A DNA stretch of 64,000 nt from Kitasatospora sp. A2-31 (GTDB lineage Bacteria; Actinomycetota; Actinomycetes; Streptomycetales; Streptomycetaceae): NCBI RefSeq assembly GCF_022288725.1, contig NZ_JAKNTA010000005.1, positions 161,658-225,657 of the forward strand, read 5' to 3'. A model generated the notes under the pieces. It worked only from the letters and a program-made list of their open reading frames with translations, did not search any database and was not told the origin of the DNA. Both the position numbers and the translations under genes were made by a program. Of this stretch, positions 1 to 9,200 are shown piece after piece (within the stretch, counting starts at the first letter, position 1; each line of letters opens with the position of its first letter).

Positions 1-2981
1 AGTTGGGGCCGGATGGTGTGCTGACCGCGATGGCCCGCCAGAGTCTGGACGAGTTGGGGGTGCAGGACGCCGTGCTGGTTCCGGCGCTGCGGGCCAGGCA
101 TGCCGAGGTGGAGACCTTCGTCCGGTTCCTGGGGCAGGCGCATGTGGCGGGTGTGGAGGTGGACTGGTCCGCGTTCTACAGGGAGACGGGTGCGGTCCGG
201 GTCAAGCTGCCGACGTATGCGTTCCAGCGTGAGCGGTACTGGCTCGCGCCGGGCAGCGGTGCGGGGGATGTGGCGGCGGCCGGGCAGTCCCGGATCGGGC
301 ATCCGGTTCTGGCGGCGGCCGTCCAGGTCGGTGACCGTGACGAGTGGGTCCTGACCGGCCGGCTGTCCACCGACACCCAGCCCTGGACCCGTGACCACGT
401 CGTCCTCGGCACGGTGATCGTGCCCGGAACCGCACTGGTCGAGCTCGCCCTCACCGCCGGCCACCAGACCGACACCCCCGTCGTCGACGAACTCGTCCTG
501 GAGGCACCGCTGCTCCTGGAGGAAGGCATCACCCGGCAGGTCCAGGTGACGGTCGGCCGGGCCGACGACGACGGTCGGCGTGAGGTGGCGGTGTACACCC
601 GCCCGGAGAACGGCGACGACGACGAGCGGAGGGAGACGACCTGTCACGCTCGCGGGCTGCTCGCTCCCGATACCGGTTCCGCTGCCCCCTGGGCCGCCGA
701 ATGGCCGCCCGCGGGGGCCGAGGAGGCGTCGGTGGACGCTCTCTATTCGGGTATGACCGATCTGGGCTACGACTACGGGCCCGCCTTCCAGGGCGTGCGT
801 GCGGTGTGGCGCTCCGGGGCCGACGTGTACGCGGAGGTCGCCCTGCCCGGCGACACCGATGGTGAGGGCTTCGGCATCCACCCGGCCCTCTTCGACGCCG
901 CCATGCACGGTGGCCTGCTGCAGCAGGGCGAGGGCGTGTCCGCGGTGCTGCCGTTCTCCTGGTCGGGCGTTCGGCTCGGCAGGACGGGGCAGTCCCGGGT
1001 CCGGGCGCGGATCAGCCCGACCGGCGACGGTGCGATGAAGGTCGACATCGCGAGCGAGCTCGGTGAGCCCGTGCTGAGCATGGCGCGGCTGGACATGCGG
1101 CCCGTGGAGCAGGCACAGCTGGAGTCCGGGCAGCGCGCCAAGCGGAGCTCCCTCTTCCAGCTCGACTGGGCCGAGGTCACGTCCGCGTCGTCGCCGACGC
1201 CGGTGCGGGTGGCCGTCCTCGGTGAGGACTTCGCGGACCTCGACGCACTGGAGAAGGCGCTCGCCGACGGTGCCGAGGCACCGGAGGCGGTCGTCGCCTC
1301 CGTCGGGACCCCTGGCGGCGGCACGGCCGACGGTGACACGGCCGGTGCGGCACTGACGGCCGTGGCCGAGGCCCTGGCCGTGGTGAAGCGCTGGCTGGCG
1401 ATCGAGCGGCTCGGGCGGGCACGGCTCGTCGTGGCCACCCGCAACGGCGTCGCCGCGGACGGCGGAGCGCCGGACGTCGTGCAGGCCTCGGTGTGGGGCC
1501 TGGTGCACGGCGCCCAGGTGGAACACCCCGGCCGCTTCGCGGTCGTGGACGTCGCCGACGGCGCCGCTCCGGACTGGGCCGCGGTGCTCGCCACCGACGA
1601 GCCGCAGCTCGCCGTGCGCGCAGGTCGGCTGCTCGCGCCGCGCCTCGCCCGGTCGTCGGCGACGCCGCGCGCGCTGCCCGTCCTCGACGGGCCGGTGCTG
1701 GTCACCGGTGGTACGTCCGGTCTGGGTGCGCTGTTCGCGAAGCACCTGGTGGAGCGTCACGGGGTCCGTGACCTGGTGCTGGTGAGCCGGCGCGGTGCGG
1801 CGGCGGAGGGTGTGGCCGAGCTGGTGGCGGAGCTGGCGGCGGCCGGCGCGACCGCGCGGGTCGAGGCCTGCGACGTCGCGGACCGCGACCAAGTGGCGTG
1901 CGTCATCGGCTCGTTGGAGAAGCCGCTCACCGCGGTCGTGCACGCGGCCGGTGTGCTGGACGACGGTTTGATCGAGTCGATGACCGCCGACCAGATCGAG
2001 CGGGTCATGCGGCCCAAGCTCGACGCGGCGTGGCACCTGCACGAGCTCACCGCGGGGATGGACCTGGCGGCGTTCGTCCTGTTCTCCTCCGCCGCGGCAC
2101 TGATCGGCAGCCCCGGTCAGGCCAACTACGGCGCGGCCAACGCGGCGCTCGACGCCCTCGCGGTCAAGCGTCGTGCCGAGGGCCTGCCCGCGACCTCGCT
2201 GGCCTGGGGCCTCTGGGCCGAAGCCGGCGGCATGAGTGGCGAGCTGGCCGAGGCCGACCGGACCCGCCTGGCGCGCCTGGGCATCGGCGCCATGCCGGCC
2301 GAGCTCGGCCTCGCCCTGTTCGACCAGGCACTCGCCTCGGACACGTCCCTGCTCGCGCCCGTGAAGCTCGACACGGCCGCCCTCCGGACCCAGGCGAGGG
2401 CGGGTCTGCTGCCGGCCCTGCTCCGCGGCCTGGTTCCCGCGCCGGCCCGCCGGGCGGGTACGAGCGGCTCGCTGGCGCAGCGCCTCGCGGGCGTGGCGGA
2501 GGCCGACCGCGAGCGGGTGGTGCTGGATCTGGTGCAGTCGCAGGTGGCCGCCGTCCTCGGGCACGCGTCCGCCGCGGCGATCACCGCGAACCGGGCGTTC
2601 AAGGAGCTCGGGTTCGACTCGCTGAGCGCGGTCGAGCTGCGCAACCGGCTGACGCAGGACACCGGCCTGCGGCTGCCCGCCACGCTGGTCTTCGACCACC
2701 CCACCCCGGTGGCGATCGCCCGGTTCCTCCTCTCGGAGGCCGCTCTGGACGGCGCGTCCGTCGAGCCGCGGTCCGAGGAGGAGGAGATCCGCGCCCTGCT
2801 GGCGTCGATCCCGATCGGCCGGCTCCGCAAGGCCGGTCTGGTCGACACCCTGCGGGACCTCGCACGGACCGACCACGTGGACGGGACGGGGAGTGCGGCC
2901 GACGACGGGCGAACGGCCGCCTCGATCGACGACATGGACGCCGCGGCCCTGATCCGGATGGCCCGGGCGGACACCGCGTGA
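1..2981 (+). CDS. Type I modular polyketide synthase, 3' part (AT end-DH-KR-ACP)
   Basis: This is the C-terminal part of a modular PKS; its start lies before the window, and the frame is already open at base 1. The first ~240 bases encode the end of an acyltransferase and the AT-to-DH linker (YAFQRERYW). A dehydratase follows with both catalytic motifs: HVVLGTVIVP (His codon 396-398) and HPALFDAAMH. The ketoreductase has the nucleotide motif TGGTSGLG, an LDD motif (B-type, predicting a D-hydroxyl) and catalytic Ser (2088) and Tyr (2127). The ACP has GFDSLS (Ser 2619-2621). There is no enoylreductase, so the module should leave a double bond. The protein ends in an acidic/helical tail containing LLASIPIGRLR, which resembles a C-terminal docking domain; it has no thioesterase, so the chain is passed to another subunit. 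Domain identities are secure; the docking partner is unknown. Confidence 0.95.
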   Translation, partial: LGPDGVLTAMARQSLDELGVQDAVLVPALRARHAEVETFVRFLGQAHVAGVEVDWSAFYRETGAVRVKLPTYAFQRERYWLAPGSGAGDVAAAGQSRIGHPVLAAAVQVGDRDEWVLTGRLSTDTQPWTRDHVVLGTVIVPGTALVELALTAGHQTDTPVVDELVLEAPLLLEEGITRQVQVTVGRADDDGRREVAVYTRPENGDDDERRETTCHARGLLAPDTGSAAPWAAEWPPAGAEEASVDALYSGMTDLGYDYGPAFQGVRAVWRSGADVYAEVALPGDTDGEGFGIHPALFDAAMHGGLLQQGEGVSAVLPFSWSGVRLGRTGQSRVRARISPTGDGAMKVDIASELGEPVLSMARLDMRPVEQAQLESGQRAKRSSLFQLDWAEVTSASSPTPVRVAVLGEDFADLDALEKALADGAEAPEAVVASVGTPGGGTADGDTAGAALTAVAEALAVVKRWLAIERLGRARLVVATRNGVAADGGAPDVVQASVWGLVHGAQVEHPGRFAVVDVADGAAPDWAAVLATDEPQLAVRAGRLLAPRLARSSATPRALPVLDGPVLVTGGTSGLGALFAKHLVERHGVRDLVLVSRRGAAAEGVAELVAELAAAGATARVEACDVADRDQVACVIGSLEKPLTAVVHAAGVLDDGLIESMTADQIERVMRPKLDAAWHLHELTAGMDLAAFVLFSSAAALIGSPGQANYGAANAALDALAVKRRAEGLPATSLAWGLWAEAGGMSGELAEADRTRLARLGIGAMPAELGLALFDQALASDTSLLAPVKLDTAALRTQARAGLLPALLRGLVPAPARRAGTSGSLAQRLAGVAEADRERVVLDLVQSQVAAVLGHASAAAITANRAFKELGFDSLSAVELRNRLTQDTGLRLPATLVFDHPTPVAIARFLLSEAALDGASVEPRSEEEEIRALLASIPIGRLRKAGLVDTLRDLARTDHVDGTGSAADDGRTAASIDDMDAAALIRMARADTA

Positions 2982-3087
2982 CGGGCGGCGGCCTGGCCAA
3001 CGCCCCTCCGAACGCGGCCCGGGGGTGACCGACCGTGTCCGCCGGCTCGACGTCGGACGGCGGCACGGAGAACGCCGGAGTGAAGGG

Positions 3088-3146
3088 GTGCCCCTGCGGG
3101 GGCACGCCCGGGTACCGGCCGCCGCCGCAGGGCGGCGGCGGCCGGT
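3088..3146. terminator. Tandem hairpins between the two PKS genes
   Basis: Two inverted repeats stand side by side in the 244-bp gap. The first has 7-bp arms 3088-3094/3099-3105. The second is a perfect 15-bp GC stem, 3114-3128/3132-3146, with a 3-nt loop. No T-run follows, as is usual for actinomycete terminators. It may terminate or attenuate transcription before the loading-module gene, which would then need its own promoter. Confidence 0.6.
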
Positions 3147-3225
3147 GCGCGGGACCTCCACTGCCAAGTGACGTGGGCCTTCCGCCGAGTGGCGGTGGCC
3201 GAGCACATCGGGGAAGAGGACTGAA

Positions 3226-6200
3226 GTGAATCAGCAAGCCGTTGCCGTCGTGGGCATGTCGTGCCGGGTCCCGGGGGCCGCCGACGTCCCCGCCTTCTGG
3301 CGGATGCTCCGGGACGGCGTCGACGCGATCGTGGAAGCGCCGGCGGAGCGCTGGTACGACGTACCGGAGCTGGCCCGCTACCGGCGGGGCGGGTTCGTGG
3401 ACGGCGTCGCCGACTTCGACGCCGGGTTCTTCGGGATCTCGCCGCGCGAGGCCGAGGCGATGGACCCGCGCCAGCGCCTCGCGCTCGAACTCAGCTGGAC
3501 CGCGCTGGAGGACGCCGGTGCCACGCCGGACGGCCTGCGCGGCAGCGCGACGGCGGTGTTCATCGGTGCCGCGGGCGACGACTACATGTCGCTGGTGCAC
3601 CGGCACGGTCCCGACGCGGTGTCCCACCACTCGCTGGCGGGGCTGAACCGCGGGCTGATCGCCAACCGGATCTCCCACTGGTTCGACCTCCACGGGCCCA
3701 GCCTCGTCGTGGACACCGCCCAGTCCTCCTCCCTCGTCGCCGTGCACCTGGCCGCCGAGAGCCTGCGCTCGGGCGCGGCCCGGGTGGCCCTGGCCGGCGG
3801 GGTCCACCTGAACCTGGTGCCGGAGGGCGCGCTGCCCTTCGCGCGGGCGGGCGCGCTCTCCCCGGACGGCCGCAGCTTCACCTTCGACGCCCGTGCCAAC
3901 GGATTCGTCCGGGGCGAGGGCGCGGGCGTGGTCGTCCTCAAGAGGCTGGCGGACGCGGTCGCGGACGGCGACCGGATCTACTGCGTGCTGCTCGGCGGCG
4001 CGGTCAACCACGACGGCGCCGGGCAGGCCCTGACCGTCCCGGCCGGCGAGGCGCAGCAGGCGCTCCTGCGGGAGGCGCACGCCGCGGCCGGCGTGACGCC
4101 CGACCAGGTGCGGTACGTCGAACTGCACGGCACCGGTACGCGGGCGGGCGACCCGGTGGAGGCGGGGGCGCTCGGTGCGGTGTTCGGCGAGGGCCGCGAC
4201 CCGGGGCGGCCGCTGCTCGTCGGGTCGGTGAAGACCAACATCGGGCACCTCGAACCGGCCGCGGGAGTCGTCGGCCTGATCAAGGTCGCGCTGTCGGTGA
4301 AGCACGGCCTCCTCCCGGCGAGCCTCAACTTCACCGAGCCGCACCCGGCCATCCCGATGCAGGAGTGGAAGCTCCGGGTGAACGCGTCCACCGGGCCGTG
4401 GCCGGCCGGTGACCGGCTCGCCGGGGTGAGCTCCTTCGGCATCGGCGGGACCAACTGCCACCTCGTCGTCGGCGCCCACCCGGCCCCCGACACCGTGCCC
4501 GCCTCCTCCTCCGGCGACTCCCCGGTGCCCGTCGTGGTGTCCGCCAAGTCCGCGGCGGCGCTGCGCGCCCAGGCGGAGCGGCTGCGGCGGCGGGTGGAGT
4601 CCGACCCGGACCTCGGGCCCGCCGACGTCGGCTGGTCCACCGTGACGACCCGAGCGGCGCTGAGGCACCGGGCGGTGGTCATCGCGGCGGACCGCACCGA
4701 ACTCCTCGACGGCCTCGCCGCGCTGGCGGCGGGTACGGCGTCCGCGAACGTCGTCACGGGTGAGGCGTCCGCCAGGACGGGCCTCGTCTGGGTCTTCCCC
4801 GGCGGGGGCTCGCACTGGGCCGGGATGGCCCTCGCCCTGTGGGAGTCGAACCCGGTGTTCGCCGCCCGGATGGACGAGTGCGAGCGGCTGCTGGGCGAGC
4901 TGACCGACTGGTCGCTGCGGGACGTCCTCGCCGACGGGGAGGCCCTGGAGCGGGTCGGCGTGATGCAGCCCGCGCTGTTCGCCGTGATGGTGTCCCTGGC
5001 GGAGGTGTGGCGGTCCGTGGGCCTCGCCCCCGATGCGGTCATGGGCCACTCGCAGGGCGAGGTCGCGGCCGTCTGCGCGGCGGGGATGCTCCCCCTGGCC
5101 GACGGCATCCGGCTGATCGTCCGGCGCAGCCAGGTCATCGCCACCGGACTGGTCGGTCGGGGGGAGGTGGCGTCGCTCGCGATGCCGGCCGAGGACGTCG
5201 ACACCGACCGGGTGGCGATCGCGGCGGTCAACGCTCCTCGGGCGGTGTCGGTCGCCGGTGAGAGCGACGCGGTGCGCGCGTTCGTCGCCGACTGCGAGGC
5301 GCGCGGCATCCGCGGGCGGGTCGTGCGGATCGGCTTCCCCTCCCACTCCCCGCTGGTGGAGGTCGTCCGCGAGGAGATCCTGGCCGCGGCGGAGGGCATC
5401 ACGGCGGCCGACGCCGACGTCGCCTTCTACTCGACCGTCACCGGCGGCCCCCTGGGCGCGGCGGAACTCGGCCCCGAGTACTGGTACGCCAACCTGCGCC
5501 GGCCGGTCCGGTTCGCGGACACCGTCCGGCGGGCCGCGGGGGACGGGCACGAGGTGTTCCTGGAGGTCAGCCCGCACCCCGTGCTGGCCATGGCGGTCCG
5601 GGACACCGTCGACGGCGTCCTCGCGCAGGGGACGCTGCGCCGGGACGACGACGACGTCCGCCGTCTGCTGCTGTCGATGGCCGAGCTGTACACCAAGGGC
5701 GTCGCGGTCGACTGGCGGAGCCTGTTCCGCGGTGCCCGCCGGGTGGACCTGCCGGCCTACGCGTTCCAGCGCGAGCCCTTCTGGGTGGGCGGTGAGCAGG
5801 TCGGGCCGGCCCGGACGGCGGAACCCCCGACGGCGTTCCGTCCGGAACAGCCGGAACAGGCGGAACAGGCGGAACACGCCGAGCAGCCCGGTCCGGCGGT
5901 GCAGCCCGGGGCCTGCGGACCGGCCGGCACGGCCGGCGGTTCCCGGCCGAGCGACCAGGAGCTGTGGCGGCTGGTCCGTTCGCACGCGGCGGCCGTGCTC
6001 GGGCACAGCGACCCGGCCTCCGTCGAGGCGGACAGCACGTTCAAGGAGCTCGGCTTCGACTCGGTGACGGCCGTCGATCTGCGGGACCGCCTCAACGAGG
6101 CCGCCGGGCTGCACATGCCGACCTCGCTGCTGTTCGACCACCCGACCCCGAGGGCCGTCGTGCGGCACATGCGCGGCGAGCTGTCCGGGCACGAGCAGCC

Positions 6201-9200
6201 GGACGGCCGCCCCGACGAGGACCGCTCCGCGGCCCCCTCCGACGACCCGATCGCCATCATCGGCATGGGCTGCCGGTACCCGGGCGGGGTGGCCTCGCCC
6301 GAGGACCTCTGGCGGCTGGTCGTGGACGGCGTCGACGCGGTCACGCCGTTCCCGCAGGACCGCGGCTGGCCCGCCGCAGCCGGCGGGGACTACGCCCGGG
6401 TCGGCGGCTTCCTGCCCGACGCGGGCGACTTCGACGCGGGCTTCTTCCGGATCAGCCCGCGCGAGGCGACCTCGATGGACCCGCAGCAGCGACTGGTGCT
6501 GGAGGTGGCCTGGGAGGCGCTGGAGCGTGCGGGCCAGGACCCGGCGGGGCTGCGCCGCAGCCGGACCGCCGTGTTCATGGGCGCGATGGGCCAGGACTAC
6601 CTGCCGCGTCTGGGGGAGGTCCCCGAGAACCTGGCCGGGCACGCCCTGACCGGCTCCGCGGCCAGCGTGGTGTCCGGCAGGGTCGCCTACACGTTCGGCT
6701 TCGAGGGCCCGGCGGTGACCGTCGACACCGCCTGCTCGTCGTCGCTGGTGGCCCTGCACATGGCCGCGCAGTCCCTGCGGGCGGGGGACTGCTCGCTGGC
6801 CCTCGCCGGTGGCGTGACGGTCATGTCGACGCCCGGCATCTTCGTCGAGTTCTCCCGGCAGGGGGGTCTCGCCGCGGACGGCCGCTGCAAGGCGTTCTCC
6901 GAGGCGGCCGACGGCACCGGCTGGTCCGAGGGCGTCGGCGTGCTGGTGCTGGAACGGCTCTCGGACGCCCGGCGCCACGGCCACCGCGTGCTCGCGGTGC
7001 TCCGGGGCAGCGCGATCAACCAGGACGGCGAGAGCAACGGCCTGACCGCCCCGAACGGCCCCTCCCAGGAGCGGGTCATCCGGCAGGCGCTGGCCGGTGC
7101 CGGTCTGGGCACGGCCGACGTCGACGCGGTCGAGGCGCACGGGACCGGTACCGCGCTCGGGGACCCGATCGAGGCGCAGGCACTGCTGGCCACGTACGGG
7201 GAGGACCGCCCGCAGCCGCTGTGGCTGGGGTCGGTCAAGTCGAACATCGGGCACACGCAGGCCGCCGCGGGCGTCGCCGGTGTGATCAAGATGGTCATGG
7301 CCATGCGTCACGGGGTCCTGCCGAGGACGCTGTTCGCCGACGAGCCGACCTCGCACGTCGACTGGTCGGCGGGCGCCGTGGAACTGCTGACCGAGCAGCG
7401 GGCCTGGCCGGAGGCCGGCCGGCCGCGCCGCGCCGGCGTCTCCTCGTTCGGCATCAGCGGCACCAACGCCCACGTCATCGTCGAGCAGGGCGACCCCGAC
7501 GAGCGGACGCCCTCCGCCGAGCCGGCCGGCGTGCTGCCGTGGCTGGTGTCCGCCCGGACCGCGGCGGGCCTGACCGCGCAGGCCGAGCGGCTGGCCGGAG
7601 CCCTCTCCGCCGACCCGGCACCCGGCGCCGCCGACGTCGCCCGGACCCTCGCGACCGGCCGGAGCGTGTTCGACCACCGCGCGGTGGTGCTCGGTGCCGG
7701 ACGGGCGGAACTGATGTCCGGCCTGACCGCGCTGGCCGCGGGCGACCGGGCCGCCGGCCTGGTGGTCGGCTCCGCGAGCGCTGCTCCGCCCCTCGCCGTC
7801 CTGTTCTCCGGGCAGGGCAGCCAGCGGCTCGGCATGGGTCGCGAACTGGCCCGCGACTTCCCCGTGTTCGCCCGGGTGTGGAACGAGGTCCGGGACGCGT
7901 TCGCCCCGCTGCTGGAGCACCCGCTCGACGAGGTCGTCGATGCGGAGCCCGGCTCCGACCGGGCCGGGCTGCTCGACGGAACGGCGATGACGCAGCCCGC
8001 GCTGTTCGCGTTCGAGGTGGCGGCCTACCGGCTGCTGGAGTCCTTCGGCACGGAGCCGGCCGTCCTGATCGGACACTCCGTCGGAGAGATCGCCGCCGCC
8101 CACGTGGCCGGCGTCCTCCCGCTCGCCGACGCGGTCCGCCTGGTCGCCGCGCGCGGCCGGCTGATGCAGGCCCTGCCCCGGGGCGGTGCGATGGTGGCCG
8201 TCCAGGCCGACGAGGACGAGATCCGCGAGGCGCTGGCGGGCAACGAGGACTCCGTCTCGGTCGCCGCGGTCAACGGCCCCACCTCCACCGTCGTCTCCGG
8301 CGCGGAGGACGTGGTCCTCGGCCTCGCGTCCACGTTCTCCGCCGCGGGCTACAAGACCCGGCGGCTGCGCGTGTCGCACGCCTTCCACTCACCGCTGATG
8401 GAGCCCATGCTGGCGGAGTTCGAGCGGGTGGCACGGTCGCTCTCGTACGCGGCCCCGCGCATCCCGGTGATCTCGAACGTGACCGGCGGCCCGGCGGGGG
8501 CCGGCGAGCTGGACCGCCCCGAGTACTGGGTGCGCCACGTCCGCGAGGCCGTACGGTTCGCCGACGGCGTGCGCGCCGCCGTGGCCCTCGGGGTCGAGGC
8601 GTTCGTCGAGGTCGGCCCGGACGGAGTGCTGTCCGCCATGGCCCAGGAGACCCTCGCCCAGGTGGCACCGGACACGCCCGTGATCCCGCTGGCCCGCAAG
8701 GCGCGCTCCGAATCCCGCTCCCTCGGCGAGGCGTTGGCCCGGATGCACGTCGCCGGCGCGCCCGTGGACTGGCGTGCGTACCTCGACGCCGTCGGCGGCG
8801 CCGGACGCCACGTCGACCTGCCCACCTACGCCTTCGACCGCCAGCGCTACTGGGCGGGGAGCGAGGCGCCGCGGGGCGGTGTCGCGGGCACCGGGCTCGA
8901 CGCCGTCCGCCACCCGCTCCTCTCCGCCGTCACCGAGCTCGCCGTGGGCGACCAGATCGTCTTCAGCGGCCAGGTCTCGGCCACTTGCGACACCTGGCTC
9001 GCCGACCACGCCGTCTTCGGCCGGACCGTCCTCCCCGGTACCGCGTACGTGGAGATGGCCCTGCAGACCCTGGACGCGGCGGGCTGCCGCCGCATCGAGG
9101 AGCTGAACCTCCAGACGCCGCTGGTCCTCGGTGACGACCCGGTCCAGCTGCAGATCACCGTCGGCGCCCCCGACGGCTCGGGCCGGCGCGAGATCGGGTT

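Noticed and set aside
3035..3229. 64-codon ORF between the two PKS genes
   Set aside because: Gly/Pro-rich translation of the hairpin region with no ribosome site.
2599..8388. Very long open frame on the minus strand opposite the PKS genes
   Set aside because: A GC-bias shadow: its translation is low complexity (Arg/Gly/His/Val), it has no domains, and the + strand encodes clear PKS domains.
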